A DNA stretch of 47,778 nt, taken from Salinarimonadaceae bacterium (GTDB lineage Bacteria; Pseudomonadota; Alphaproteobacteria; Rhizobiales; Beijerinckiaceae). Shown here one piece after another: positions 10,226 through 19,490 of the stretch. Location of the stretch: assembly GCA_007693435.1 (NCBI GenBank), contig REDO01000048.1, forward strand, positions 1 to 47,778, given 5' to 3'. Positions within the stretch are counted from its first letter, which is position 1. Each line of letters opens with the position of its first letter. The position numbers were made by a program, and so were the translations under genes. The notes under the pieces were generated by a model. That model saw only the letters and a program-made list of their open reading frames with translations, was not told where the DNA came from and made no database searches.

Positions 10226-11644
10226 TCAGCGGTTGAGCTTGAACACGCCGCGCTTGGGCCGGCGCGGGATCACGATATCCACGAAATGCGTCTTGTTGCG
10301 CAAAAGGCGCTCCGGGCCCAGCTCGGCGAGCGCCTCCTCGTCACGGGCGTGGATGACGAGGTCGCCCCTGGCGCCTTCCCTTTCCGCGTCGAAATAGGCG
10401 ACGTTGCGCCCCGGCGCATCCGCCGACAGGCTCACGGCGAGGCGACGATAGCGCTGGTAGAAGACGCTCCTGAGCGCCTCCCTGTCGATGTAGAGGCAGC
10501 GCATCGAGGCGTCGAGCTTGTTGACGTGCACGTGGCGCAGCACTTCGCGCTGGAACAAAACGATGTCCTGGACGCCGCCCTGATCGGGCGAGAAGAACTC
10601 GATGAAGTAGTCGTCCACGGATGCGCCATGATCGTCGCGGACATGCGCGACGATCTGCATGTGCTGGCGGAAGCTCTCGCCGGCGGGCGGGCGGCCCCCG
10701 AAGAAAGCCCTATTGGCTTCCGGGTCCCGCGCGAGCCCGGCCGTCGCCTCGGAGAGCGCCCGCCACTTCGCCTCGATGCGGCGATACGCCTCCGCGCTGT
10801 CGCAGCCGAGCGCCTCCAGCAGCAATTCTCCGAGGCGGTCGTCTTCGGCCGCCGCGCCGCTCGCCTTCTCGGGAAGCGTGACGCTCGTATGGTCCCGGTC
10901 CGCCAGCGCCGCGAAGGGGAAGGGGAAATCGCCCGCCCTCGGCGTCCATGCGCGAAGAGCCGGAATCTCGCCGTTTTCCGAGAAATCGAGGGTCATGCCG
11001 ATGGCGTTGAGATTGGCGGCGGCCGCGCGGACCGTGCCGTCCGCGCCCTGCTCGTTGACGATCTGGCGCATCATGCTGGGGTAGCCGCGCGTGCCCGTGA
11101 TGACGAAGGGCCAGACCTTCCTCGCGCCGTAGGGGCCCTCGGCCCCGCCGCCCGTCTGGTCGAACAGGTCGCGAAGCGCCAGGCGGCGCTGGTAGGCGGA
11201 GCCGAGCTCCAGAGCGTCGAGCATGCCCTTGCCGGTTTCGAGCCAGTTGTTCCAGCCCTTGGCGATGCGCCCGATCATGCTCTTGCCGAGGCTCGCGAGT
11301 CTGGAGCCGAAATTGGCCGGCGCCAGCATGATGAGCCGCTTTATCGGCGCGCCTTTTCCGTCGGGATAATTGGCGACCAGCCATTCGCGCGCGACGAGGC
11401 CGCCCGTCGAGTGGACGATCAGGTCGAATGGGGCTTTCAGTTCGCCCGACGCGATCTTCTCGGAGACCACCTCCTGCATCCGGCGCGCCGCGTCCTCGAT
11501 GCGCACGTCGTCGTCCTTGGAGACATAGTCGCCGAGCCATATCGCCTTCATCTCAAAGCCGCGATCCGCGAGGAAGGAGCGCAGCGGGCGGAAGGATTTC
11601 GAATTATCGCTCCAGCCGTGGAGGATGGCGATCTGGCGGTTCAT
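10226..11644 (-). CDS. Alpha/beta-hydrolase (lipase/esterase-like) with a C-terminal domain of unknown function
   Basis: The 472-residue protein has an N-terminal alpha/beta-hydrolase domain of the lipase/PGAP1-like type. HGW at 9-11 is a probable oxyanion-hole strand turn. The nucleophile elbow is VHSTGG with Ser79, so the usual first glycine of G-x-S-x-G is a valine. ADGTV gives a candidate Asp202, and RDHTS a candidate His252, which is the right order for a triad. LAPANFGS (108-114) is a common lipase block. Residues about 270-472 form a second domain I do not recognise. No signal peptide is seen, so it is probably cytoplasmic; the substrate is unknown. It lies opposite to and inside the dcw cluster, between murD and ftsW, where a gene is not normally found, and base composition matches its neighbours. 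Confidence 0.75.
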   Translation of the reverse strand: MNRQIAILHGWSDNSKSFRPLRSFLADRGFEMKAIWLGDYVSKDDDVRIEDAARRMQEVVSEKIASGELKAPFDLIVHSTGGLVAREWLVANYPDGKGAPIKRLIMLAPANFGSRLASLGKSMIGRIAKGWNNWLETGKGMLDALELGSAYQRRLALRDLFDQTGGGAEGPYGARKVWPFVITGTRGYPSMMRQIVNEQGADGTVRAAAANLNAIGMTLDFSENGEIPALRAWTPRAGDFPFPFAALADRDHTSVTLPEKASGAAAEDDRLGELLLEALGCDSAEAYRRIEAKWRALSEATAGLARDPEANRAFFGGRPPAGESFRQHMQIVAHVRDDHGASVDDYFIEFFSPDQGGVQDIVLFQREVLRHVHVNKLDASMRCLYIDREALRSVFYQRYRRLAVSLSADAPGRNVAYFDAEREGARGDLVIHARDEEALAELGPERLLRNKTHFVDIVIPRRPKRGVFKLNR

Positions 11645-11743
11645 GAATAAAGCCCCTTAAATTGTGTTTCTCATAATATGCAATCAAAAAGAGGATTCAA
11701 TCCCGCTTTAATCCGTCGCCGCGCAAGCGTTCTAAAGCCTCCT

Positions 11744-11758
11744 TTAACCACCCGTTCA
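11744..11758. promoter_or_regulatory. CtrA-type site (TTAA-N7-TTCA) upstream of ftsW
   Basis: TTAACC-N4-GTTCACC at 11744-11760 is one base from the palindromic TTAACC/GTTAACC form of the CtrA box. It lies about 55 bases before the ftsW ATG, in the 169-base divergent region between the hydrolase and ftsW genes. A GATTC (GANTC) site is at 11694-11698. Since ftsW is cut off from the mraZ transcript by the opposing hydrolase gene, it needs its own promoter here. Confidence 0.45.
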
Positions 11759-11813
11759 CCACAATCGCGCAGTCGTTCATGAGGGGCGACGGGTCTTCTC
11801 GAAAAGGTCTCAC

Positions 11814-12962
11814 ATGGTCTCGCGCGCGGAAAGGTCGCTGGTCGGGGATTGGTGGCTGACTGTGGATCGGGCGCTGCTCGCGGCGCTCGGAATACTGATC
11901 GTCGTCGGTCTCGTCATGCTGATGGCGGGCGGGCCGCCGGTCGCCTCGCGTCTCGGCCTCGACACATTCCATTTCGTGACGCGACAGGGCCTGTTCCTCG
12001 CGCCAGCCGTGCTGGCGACCTTCGTCGTCTCGTTCCTCACGCCGCGCTATGTGCGCCGCCTGGCGCTGCTGACCTACGTCGTCGCCATGGCGCTCGTGTT
12101 CGCCGCGCTCCATTACGGTCCGGAGATCAAGGGCGCGCATCGCTGGATCGCGATCCTGGGCCTGAGCGTGCAGCCCTCCGAATTCGTCAAGCCTGCATTC
12201 GTCGTTCTCACCGCCTGGGCCTTTTCGGAGGCGACGCGCCGGCCCGAATTGCCGGCGGCGTGGCTGGCTCTGCTCATCCTGCCCGTCACCATCGCGCCGC
12301 TGATCCTGCAGCCGGATTTCGGACAGACGATGCTTTTGACGCTGGTCTGGGCGGGCATGTTCTTCATCGCCGGCCTGCATCTCTTCTGGGTGCTTGGCCT
12401 CGGCGCCGCCGGCGGGATCGGCATCTTCGCCGCCTACAATTTCCTCCCGCATGTGCGCGAGCGCATCGAGCGCTTTATCGACAAGGATTCGGGCGACAGC
12501 TTCCAGGTCGATGCGGCGATGCAGTCCTTCGCCAATGGCGGCTGGCTCGGCCGGGGGCCGGGGGAGGGCACGGTCAAGCGCATTCTTCCCGACGCGCATA
12601 CGGATTTCATCTTCGCGGTGACGGGCGAGGAATTCGGCATCGCGGTGTGCCTTTTCATCGTGGCGATCTACGCCTTCATCGTGCTGCGCGGGCTGTTGCT
12701 CGCCGGGCGCGCCGAGGACCATTTCACCCGGCTCGCCGTGTCCGGCCTGTTGCTGCTCTTCGGCCTTCAGGCCATGATCAACATCATGGTCAATATCCAG
12801 CTTCTCCCGGCCAAGGGCATGACGCTGCCTTTCATTTCCTACGGAGGCTCGTCGCTGTTCTCGCTGGCGCTGACGATGGGCTTCCTGATCGCTCTCACGC
12901 GCCGCCGGCCGCGCTCGCGCCTCTACGAGCGCGAATATTCCCCGCGTCCGGCGGGCGCCTGA
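11814..12962 (+). CDS. ftsW: Septal peptidoglycan glycosyltransferase FtsW
   Basis: FtsW is the SEDS-family polymerase that builds septal glycan strands from lipid II with FtsI. The 382-residue protein has about ten membrane helices. Family blocks include GAHRWIAILGLSVQPSE with the conserved WI and QPSE (about 104-120), KPAFVVL, LQPDFGQTM with the conserved Asp-Phe-Gly (about 164-172), a large extracytoplasmic loop, and LPFISYGGSSL (about 340-350). AAGG lies upstream of the ATG. It starts the second dcw block; murG follows after two bases. Confidence 0.97.
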   Translation: MVSRAERSLVGDWWLTVDRALLAALGILIVVGLVMLMAGGPPVASRLGLDTFHFVTRQGLFLAPAVLATFVVSFLTPRYVRRLALLTYVVAMALVFAALHYGPEIKGAHRWIAILGLSVQPSEFVKPAFVVLTAWAFSEATRRPELPAAWLALLILPVTIAPLILQPDFGQTMLLTLVWAGMFFIAGLHLFWVLGLGAAGGIGIFAAYNFLPHVRERIERFIDKDSGDSFQVDAAMQSFANGGWLGRGPGEGTVKRILPDAHTDFIFAVTGEEFGIAVCLFIVAIYAFIVLRGLLLAGRAEDHFTRLAVSGLLLLFGLQAMINIMVNIQLLPAKGMTLPFISYGGSSLFSLALTMGFLIALTRRRPRSRLYEREYSPRPAGA

Positions 12963-12964
12963 AC

Positions 12965-14065
12965 ATGGGATCCCTCGTGATGATCGCCGCCGGCGGAACC
13001 GGCGGACACCTCTTTCCGGCGCAGGCGCTCGCCAGCGTTCTGCAGGTGCGCGGCGTGCGCGTGATCCTCGTCACCGACGAGCGAATCGGCGCCCTGGCGG
13101 AGACATTTCCGGCGGAGCGGATCGTTTCGCTGCCGTCGGCGACGCCCTCCAGGCGCTCGCCGCTCAAGGTGATTCGCGCGGTCATCAAGCTCTCACGCGG
13201 GTTCTTCGCGGCGCGGCGCCTGATCCGGGAGACAAAGCCGGACATCGTCATCGGCTTCGGCGGCTATCCGACCGTGCCGCCGGTCCTTGCCGCCGCGCTG
13301 ATGGGCGCGCCTACCATCGTGCACGAGCAGAACGGCGTGATCGGGCGGGCCAACCGATTCCTCGCGCGCTACGTCACGAAACTCGCCACGAGCGTTCCCG
13401 AACTGCAGGGCGCGCCGGACAAGGCTCGCGCCAAGATCGCGCTCACCGGCAATCCCGTGCGCGCCGAGGTGCTGGAGGCGGCCGCCATACCCTACGCGCC
13501 GCCGGCGCCGGGCGGCGAACTGCGCCTTCTCGTCTTCGGCGGCAGCCAGGGCGCCCGGGTGATGTCGGACGTCGTTCCGCAGGCTCTGGGCCTGCTTTCA
13601 CCGGACGACCTCGCCCGCATCCGTCTCGTGCAGCAGGCGCGCGGCGAGGACGAGACGCGCGTGCGCGAGGCCTGCGCCGGACTTCCCGTCGAGGCTGAGG
13701 TTGCGCCGTTCTTCGCCGACCTGCCGGCGCGTATCGCGCGCGCGCATCTCGTCGTGTCGCGCTCGGGGGCGTCGACAGTCTCGGAGCTTGCGGTGATCGG
13801 GCGCCCGTCGATTCTCGTGCCGTTGCCCGGCGCGCTCGATCAGGACCAGGCGGCGAACGCGCAAAGCCTCGCGCGCATCGACGCCGCCTTGTTGCTTCCA
13901 CAAAGCGAATTCACTCCAGAGCGGCTCGCTAAGGAACTGAAGGCGCGTCTCGACGATCCCGAGCGCTTGACGAAAGCGGCTGCGGCGGCCAAGAGCGCAG
14001 GCATACCCGACGCGGCGGAGAAACTCGCCGACCTCGTCGTCGCCTGCGCGCAGACGCGCCCATGA
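12965..14065 (+). CDS. murG: Lipid II synthase MurG (GlcNAc transferase)
   Basis: MurG transfers GlcNAc from UDP-GlcNAc to lipid I on the inner face of the membrane. The 366-residue product has the family N-terminus IAAGGTGGHLFPAQALA (about 7-23), GFGGYPTVPP (about 97-106), the HEQNGVIGRANR block (about 119-130), a second glycine-rich loop LLVFGGSQGARV, and the C-terminal RSGASTVSELAVIGRPSILVP-type donor site with conserved glutamate and DQDQAANA (each visible around 258-300). The ATG at 12965, two bases after ftsW, is the natural start; the same open frame continues upstream across ftsW only as a shadow. Confidence 0.97.
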   Translation: MGSLVMIAAGGTGGHLFPAQALASVLQVRGVRVILVTDERIGALAETFPAERIVSLPSATPSRRSPLKVIRAVIKLSRGFFAARRLIRETKPDIVIGFGGYPTVPPVLAAALMGAPTIVHEQNGVIGRANRFLARYVTKLATSVPELQGAPDKARAKIALTGNPVRAEVLEAAAIPYAPPAPGGELRLLVFGGSQGARVMSDVVPQALGLLSPDDLARIRLVQQARGEDETRVREACAGLPVEAEVAPFFADLPARIARAHLVVSRSGASTVSELAVIGRPSILVPLPGALDQDQAANAQSLARIDAALLLPQSEFTPERLAKELKARLDDPERLTKAAAAAKSAGIPDAAEKLADLVVACAQTRP

Positions 14066-14103
14066 CCCGTTGACCTGGGACTGTCCCGAAAGCTGAAGAC
14101 GCC

Positions 14104-15522
14104 ATGAAGCTGCCCCCCAAACTCGGCCCCATCCACTTCATCGGCATCGGCGGCATCGGCATGTCGGGCATCGCCGAGGTGATGCACAATCTCGGTTACA
14201 CCGTGCAGGGCTCGGACGCGGCGGTGGACAACTACAACGTCAAGCGCCTGCGCGAGAAGGGCGTGCGCACCTTCGTCGGGCACGCGGCGGAGAACGTGCG
14301 CGACGCGGAGGTGGTGGTCGTCTCGACCGCGATCCGCCGCGACAATCCCGAACTCGTCGCAGCCCGCGAGCTGCGCCTGCCCGTGGTGCGCCGCGCCGAG
14401 ATGCTCGCCGAACTGATGCGCCTGAAGACCTCCGTCGCCATCGCCGGCACCCACGGCAAGACGACGACGACCTCGATCGTGGCGACGCTGCTCGAAGGCG
14501 GCGGCTTCGACCCGACGGTGATCAACGGCGGCATCATCAACGCCTACGGCACCAATGCGCGCATGGGTAACGGCGACCTCATGGTCGTCGAGGCGGACGA
14601 ATCGGATGGCACCTTCCTGAAGCTGCCCTGCGACTACGCCATCGTCACCAATATCGATCCCGAACATCTCGACCACTTCAAGACCTTCGACGCGATCAAG
14701 GCGGCTTTCCGGACCTTCATCGAGAACCTCCCCTTCTACGGCTTCGCGGTGATGTGCATCGACCATCCCGTGGTGCAGGATCTCGTCGGGCGCATAGAGG
14801 ACCGGCGCGTCGTCACCTACGGGGTCAACCCGCAGGCTGACGTGCGCATCCGCGACATCGACCTGACGGGCGGGGTGAGCCGTTTCTCGGTCGTCATCCA
14901 CGACCGCAAGAAGGGCGTCAGCGTCGATATCGACGATCTCGTCATGCCGATGCCCGGCCACCACAACGCGCTAAACGCGGTCGCGGCCATCGCGCTCGTC
15001 TACGAACTCGGCATGACGCCCGACGCCATCCGCAAGGCGCTGGGCGGTTTCGGCGGCGTCAAGCGGCGCTTCACCCGCACCGGCGAATGGAACGGCGCGG
15101 CGATCTTCGATGATTACGGCCATCACCCCGTCGAGATCGCCGCCGTGCTCAAGGCCGCGCGCGCCTCCACGGACGGCAGGGTGATCGCGGTCGTCCAGCC
15201 GCATCGCTACACGCGGCTGAGCGCGCTGTTCGAGGATTTCTGCACCTGCTTCAACGACGCCGACACTGTGATCGTGGCGCCCGTCTACGCCGCCGGCGAG
15301 GAGCCGATCCCCGGCGCCGACCGCGACAGCCTCGTCGCCGGCCTCAAGGCGCGCGGCCACCGCAACGCGATCGCGCTCGATACGCCCGACGACATCCCCG
15401 GACTGGTCGGCGACGTCGCCAAGCCCGGCGATTACGTGATCTTCCTCGGCGCCGGCAGCATCACCCAATGGGCCTATGCGCTGCCCGCACAGCTGGCGGA
15501 GCGCGCCGGGGCGAGCGCGTGA
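14104..15522 (+). CDS. murC: UDP-MurNAc:L-alanine ligase MurC
   Basis: MurC adds L-alanine, the first stem-peptide residue, to UDP-MurNAc. The 472-residue product opens with [16 protein letters not shown] (about 11-26) and has the ATP loop [11 protein letters not shown] (114-124), EADESDGTF (about 164-172), [10 protein letters not shown], the C-domain [11 protein letters not shown], and QPHRYTR. It has only a weak ribosome-binding site and lies 38 bases after murG, still probably on the same transcript. The stop overlaps the murB start as GTGA. Confidence 0.97.
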   Translation: MKLPPKLGPIHFIGIGGIGMSGIAEVMHNLGYTVQGSDAAVDNYNVKRLREKGVRTFVGHAAENVRDAEVVVVSTAIRRDNPELVAARELRLPVVRRAEMLAELMRLKTSVAIAGTHGKTTTTSIVATLLEGGGFDPTVINGGIINAYGTNARMGNGDLMVVEADESDGTFLKLPCDYAIVTNIDPEHLDHFKTFDAIKAAFRTFIENLPFYGFAVMCIDHPVVQDLVGRIEDRRVVTYGVNPQADVRIRDIDLTGGVSRFSVVIHDRKKGVSVDIDDLVMPMPGHHNALNAVAAIALVYELGMTPDAIRKALGGFGGVKRRFTRTGEWNGAAIFDDYGHHPVEIAAVLKAARASTDGRVIAVVQPHRYTRLSALFEDFCTCFNDADTVIVAPVYAAGEEPIPGADRDSLVAGLKARGHRNAIALDTPDDIPGLVGDVAKPGDYVIFLGAGSITQWAYALPAQLAERAGASA

Positions 15523-16445
15523 CGGGCTTTCCCGACATCGCGCCCGATATCCGCGCCCGCGCGCCCGGCTTGCGCGGCGAGATGCGCGCCAACGCGCCGG
15601 CCGCGCCGCTTTCGTGGTTTCGAACGGGCGGCCCGGCGCAACTCCTCTTCACGCCGGTGGACGAGGAGGATCTGGCGCTGTTCCTCTCGGCGCTCGCGCC
15701 CGATACGCCCCGGCTGGTCGTGGGGCTCGGCTCGAACCTCCTGATACGCGACGGCGGGCTTCCCGGCGCCCTCATCCGCCTGTCCGCCAAGGGCTTCACG
15801 GGCATCGCGATCGAGCCGGGATCGCGCGTGCGCGCCGGCGCCGGCGCTCCCGACGTCAAGGTGGCGCGCGTCGCCGCCGAGGCCGGGATCGACGGGCTGG
15901 CCTTCCTGCGCGGCATTCCCGGCGCGATCGGCGGCGCGCTTCGCATGAACGGCGGCGCCTATGGCGGCGAGGTCAAGGACGTCTTCGTCGAGGCGCGGGC
16001 GCTCGGCGCGAAGGGCGCGCTCCACATCCTCGACAAGGCGGCGATGGATTTCTCATACCGCCGCTGCGGCGCGCCGGCCGACCTGATCTTCACGCAGGCC
16101 CTGTTCGAGGGCTTTCCCGGCGAGCCCGAAGAAATCCTTTCGCGCATGAACGCCATCACCGAGCAGCGCTCGGCGACGCAACCCGTCAACACCCGCACCG
16201 GCGGCTCGACCTTCAAGAACCCGCCGGACGCGCGCGCCTGGGAGCTGATCGACGCCGCCGGCTGCCGGGGCCTGCGCATCGGCGACGCGCAGGTCTCGGA
16301 AATGCACTGCAATTTCCTGATCAACCACGGCGGCGCGACCTCGACCGATATCGAGACGCTCGGCGAGGAAGTGCGTCGGCGCGTGCGCGAGACGAGCGGC
16401 GTCGAGCTCGAATGGGAGATCAGGCGGGTCGGCGTTCCCGCCTGA
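15519..16445 (+). CDS. murB: UDP-N-acetylenolpyruvoylglucosamine reductase MurB
   Basis: MurB is the FAD enzyme that reduces UDP-GlcNAc-enolpyruvate to UDP-MurNAc with NADPH. I set the start at the GTG overlapping the murC stop, giving 308 aa; upstream in-frame sequence is Arg/Gly filler. Motifs are [10 protein letters not shown] (about 28-37), the FAD loop [12 protein letters not shown] (about 68-79), [30 protein letters not shown] with the catalytic serine, and [10 protein letters not shown] with the proton-donor glutamate. It is the compact type without the E. coli insertion. It ends the dcw cluster here; ddl/ftsQ/ftsA/ftsZ do not follow. Confidence 0.96.
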   Translation: MTGFPDIAPDIRARAPGLRGEMRANAPAAPLSWFRTGGPAQLLFTPVDEEDLALFLSALAPDTPRLVVGLGSNLLIRDGGLPGALIRLSAKGFTGIAIEPGSRVRAGAGAPDVKVARVAAEAGIDGLAFLRGIPGAIGGALRMNGGAYGGEVKDVFVEARALGAKGALHILDKAAMDFSYRRCGAPADLIFTQALFEGFPGEPEEILSRMNAITEQRSATQPVNTRTGGSTFKNPPDARAWELIDAAGCRGLRIGDAQVSEMHCNFLINHGGATSTDIETLGEEVRRRVRETSGVELEWEIRRVGVPA

Positions 16446-16463
16446 AGCCGCGCCGGTTTTCGC

Positions 16464-17723
16464 TTATCGCGCCGGGCGCAGGAGCACGTGGCGCTTCTTG
16501 CCGAAGGACAGTTTGATCACGCCTTCGCGCATGTCGCCCTCGCGCAGGACGGCGCGCTCGTCCTTGACCACCACGTCGTTGACGCGCAATCCACCCGCCT
16601 TCACCTGACGCCGCGCCTCGCTCATCGACGGCAGGAGCTTGGCGTATTCAGGCCCGAAGGCGGTCAGCACGCCGATCCCGGCGTCAAGCACGGAGGGCGG
16701 CACCTCGACGGTCGGCAGCGTTTCGGCGAGCGCGCCCTGCTCGAAGGTCTTGCGCGCCGTCTCCGCCGCCTCGTCCGCCGCCTCGCGGCCATGCATCAGC
16801 GCCGTCGCCTCGTTGGCGAGGACCTTCTTCGCCTCGTTGATCTCGGCGCCTTGCAGCGCTTCGAGCCGCGCGATCTCGTCCATCGGCAGCAGCGTGAAGA
16901 GCCTGAGGAAGCGGCCGACGTCGCCATCCTCGGTGTTGCGCCAGAACTGCCAGTAATCCCACGGGCTCAGCATGTCGGCGTTGAGCCACACCGCGCCGGC
17001 GGCTGTCTTGCCCATCTTCGCGCCCGAGGAGGTCGTCAGCAGCGGACAAGTGAGCGCGTAGAGCTGCTGCGTGCCCAACCGACGGCCGAGATCGATGCCG
17101 TTGACGATGTTCCCCCACTGGTCGGAGCCGCCCATCTGCAGGATGCAGCCGTGGCGCTTGGCGAGCTCGGCGAAATCGTAGGCCTGGAGGATCATGTAGT
17201 TGAATTCGAGGAAGGACAGCTCATGCTCGCGATCGAGCCGCAGCTTCACCGAATCGAAGCTGAGCATGCGGTTGACCGAGAAGTGCCGGCCGACGTCGCG
17301 CAGGAAATCGATGTAGTTGAGCTTGGTCAGCCATTCCGCGTTGTCGACCATCATGGCGTCCGTCGCGCCCTCGCCGAAGGCGATGAAGCGCGAGAACGTG
17401 CCCTTGATGCTCTCCTTGTTGGCGTCGATCTGCTCGACCGTGAGGAGCTTGCGCGCCTCGTCCTTGCCCGACGGGTCGCCGACGCGCGTCGTGCCGCCCC
17501 CCATCAGCGCGATCGGCTTGCCGCCGGTCTGCTGGAGCCAGTGCAGCATCATGATCGAGAGCAGGTGCCCGACATGCAGCGAGGGCGCGGTGCAGTCATA
17601 GCCCACGTAAGCCACGTGCTCCCCGGCCGCCGCTTTCGCGTCGAGCCCTTCGAGATCGGAGCATTGGTGGATGAAGCCCCGTTCGGTGAGGATCCGCAGG
17701 AAATCCGATCGCAGCGCGGTCAT
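16464..17723 (-). CDS. tyrS: Tyrosyl-tRNA synthetase
   Basis: This class I aminoacyl-tRNA synthetase charges tRNA-Tyr in the cytoplasm. The 419-residue protein has the HIGH-type motif HVGHL (50-54), [12 protein letters not shown] just before it, QAYDFAEL and GGSDQWGN in the tyrosine pocket region. KMGKT (about 235) is the KMSKS loop. A C-terminal S4-like RNA-binding domain follows, with [16 protein letters not shown]-like sequence (about 365-400). It converges on murB with an 18-base gap and is divergent from anmK (97 bases between starts), so the two may share a promoter region. Confidence 0.97.
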   Translation of the reverse strand: MTALRSDFLRILTERGFIHQCSDLEGLDAKAAAGEHVAYVGYDCTAPSLHVGHLLSIMMLHWLQQTGGKPIALMGGGTTRVGDPSGKDEARKLLTVEQIDANKESIKGTFSRFIAFGEGATDAMMVDNAEWLTKLNYIDFLRDVGRHFSVNRMLSFDSVKLRLDREHELSFLEFNYMILQAYDFAELAKRHGCILQMGGSDQWGNIVNGIDLGRRLGTQQLYALTCPLLTTSSGAKMGKTAAGAVWLNADMLSPWDYWQFWRNTEDGDVGRFLRLFTLLPMDEIARLEALQGAEINEAKKVLANEATALMHGREAADEAAETARKTFEQGALAETLPTVEVPPSVLDAGIGVLTAFGPEYAKLLPSMSEARRQVKAGGLRVNDVVVKDERAVLREGDMREGVIKLSFGKKRHVLLRPAR

Positions 17724-17820
17724 CGCGTTTCTCTTTTCGTTTCTTCACGGCGGCCGGCTTTCCAGCCGGGGACGGGGCGATGTATCAGCTTGGACAGGGA
17801 ATTTCACGGGGATTCGCGAC

Positions 17821-18927
17821 ATGGCCGCCATGCGCGCCGTAGGATTGATGAGCGGGACCTCGCTCGACGGCGTCGACGCGGCGCTGATCGAGACGGATGG
17901 CGAGACGATTTCCGTATTCGGGCCAACGGCTTATCGCCCCTACACGGACGCCGAACGGGCGCTTCTCACGCAGGCGCTCGTCGACGGCGCCGGCCTGTCG
18001 CGCCGCGAGGACCGTCCCGGCGTTCTGGCGGAAGCGGAAGAAGTCGTCGCCCGCGCCCATGCGGAGGCGGTCGAGGCGCTCATCGCCGAGAACGGCCTCG
18101 ACCGGGCGGGCCTCGATGTCGTCGGCTTCCACGGGCAGACGGTGCTGCATCGCCCGGCTCACGGGCTCACCGTTCAGATCGGCGACGGGCCGGGGCTCGC
18201 GCGCCGGCTCGGACTGCCCGTCGTCTACGATTTCCGCGCCGCCGACGTCGCGGCGGGCGGGCAGGGCGCGCCGCTCGTGCCCGTTTTCCACCGGGCGCTC
18301 GCCCGCTCTTCCGGGATGGCGCTGCCGCTCGCGATCCTCAATATCGGCGGCGTCGCGAACGTCACCTTCATCTTCTCGAACGGTGAGATGCTCGCCTTCG
18401 ACACCGGTCCCGGCAACGCGCTGATCGACGATCTGATGCGCGAGCGTCTCGGCGCCGAATTCGACGATGACGGGCGGGTCGCCGCGTCCGGCGCGCCGGA
18501 AGAACCCTTGCTCGACTGGCTCATGGCGCATCCCTATTTCGCCAGCAAGCCCCCGAAATCCCTCGACCGGAACTGGTTCTCGCACCGCATCGCCGGCCAT
18601 CTGGCCACGCCCGACGCGGCGGCGACGCTGATGGCCTTCTCCGCGCGCGCGATCGCGGCATCCCTCGATCACGCAAGCGAGAAGCCCGCGCGCTGGATCG
18701 TCGCGGGCGGGGGGGCGCGCAACGGCGCGCTGCTCGAAACCCTAAGACGGCACCTCCAGACGCATCTCACCGACGCCGAGGCGGTCGGCTGGTCGAGCGG
18801 CTATCTCGAAGCGCAGGCCTTCGCCTTCCTCGCCGTGCGCTCGCTGCGCGGCCTGCCTCTGACTTTCCCGGGCACGACGGGCGCGCCGGCGCCCTTGACC
18901 GGCGGGTTGCTCGCCACGCCCGAATAG
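17821..18927 (+). CDS. anmK: Anhydro-N-acetylmuramic acid kinase AnmK
   Basis: AnmK phosphorylates and opens 1,6-anhydro-MurNAc to give MurNAc-6-phosphate in peptidoglycan recycling. The 368-residue product begins with the family block GLMSGTSLDGVDAALIETDG (8-27). GFHGQTVLHRP (about 101-111), LNIGGVANVTF (about 176-186) and FDTGPGNALIDDLM (about 196-209) follow, with an acidic D-x-DG motif soon after. The C-terminal GGGARN loop is also present. The start at 17821 is chosen because the next ATG (17830) also works but the upstream open frame has no family sequence. Its position beside the dcw cluster suits a cell-wall salvage role. Confidence 0.95.
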   Translation: MAAMRAVGLMSGTSLDGVDAALIETDGETISVFGPTAYRPYTDAERALLTQALVDGAGLSRREDRPGVLAEAEEVVARAHAEAVEALIAENGLDRAGLDVVGFHGQTVLHRPAHGLTVQIGDGPGLARRLGLPVVYDFRAADVAAGGQGAPLVPVFHRALARSSGMALPLAILNIGGVANVTFIFSNGEMLAFDTGPGNALIDDLMRERLGAEFDDDGRVAASGAPEEPLLDWLMAHPYFASKPPKSLDRNWFSHRIAGHLATPDAAATLMAFSARAIAASLDHASEKPARWIVAGGGARNGALLETLRRHLQTHLTDAEAVGWSSGYLEAQAFAFLAVRSLRGLPLTFPGTTGAPAPLTGGLLATPE

Positions 18928-19039
18928 GCCCATCGCAGCGACCTGACACGGCGCATCGGTGGCCTGAAATCGGGCGGATCGCTAAAATCCGAGTATTTCG
19001 TAAAACGGAGCGGCAATCGGGCGCGGTCAGGCTTGCGTC

Positions 19040-19462
19040 ATGTTCGCAAGCCTCGCCATCGCAACGACGGGAATGCACGCCGCCGCCAAGCGCCTCGAAG
19101 CGAGCGCGTCGAACGTGGCGAACGCCCGCACCAACGGTCCGCTGCCGGAGACGCCGCCCAACCGGCCCGTGGAGCGCGCTGGCGACGCGCGCTCGGTCTA
19201 CCAGCCGATCGACGTGGTGCAGGTCTCGAGTTCCGGAGGCGGCGTCGCAGCGCGCTTCACCGAGCGCCTGCCGGCCTACCAGCCCGTCTACGATCCAACT
19301 TCGCCCGACGCCAACGACGACGGCCTCCTCGCCGCGCCCAATGTCGACCTCGCCCGCGAAATCTCCGACCAGATCATGGCGCTCGCGATGTTCCAGGCGA
19401 GCGTGAAAGTCTTCACCGTCGCCTCCGACATGACGAAGACATTGATCGACGCCAAGGCGTGA
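19040..19462 (+). CDS. FlgC-like flagellar basal-body rod protein
   Basis: The 140-residue protein has the rod-protein N-terminal pattern: MFASLAIATTGMHAAAKRLE then SASNVANART, matching the flagellar rod signature with its conserved Asn-Ala-x-Thr/Ala. The C-terminal helix NVDLAREISDQIMALAMFQA...KTLIDAKA corresponds to the FlgC/FlgB C-terminal coiled coil. The middle is Pro/Ser-rich. Such proteins make the proximal rod of the flagellar motor. It is not next to flgB, fliE or flgG here; it stands alone between anmK and recQ, so it may be a divergent FlgC paralogue. AGG about eight bases upstream is the likely ribosome-binding site. Confidence 0.8.
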   Translation: MFASLAIATTGMHAAAKRLEASASNVANARTNGPLPETPPNRPVERAGDARSVYQPIDVVQVSSSGGGVAARFTERLPAYQPVYDPTSPDANDDGLLAAPNVDLAREISDQIMALAMFQASVKVFTVASDMTKTLIDAKA

Positions 19463-19490
19463 CGGCCGCCGGCGCTCCGCCGCGAACCTC

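Noticed and set aside
11648-11671. TTAA at 11657-11660 as a fifth CtrA-type site
   Set aside because: The downstream half is TTCT after seven bases, two mismatches, so it does not meet the one-mismatch criterion used for the others.
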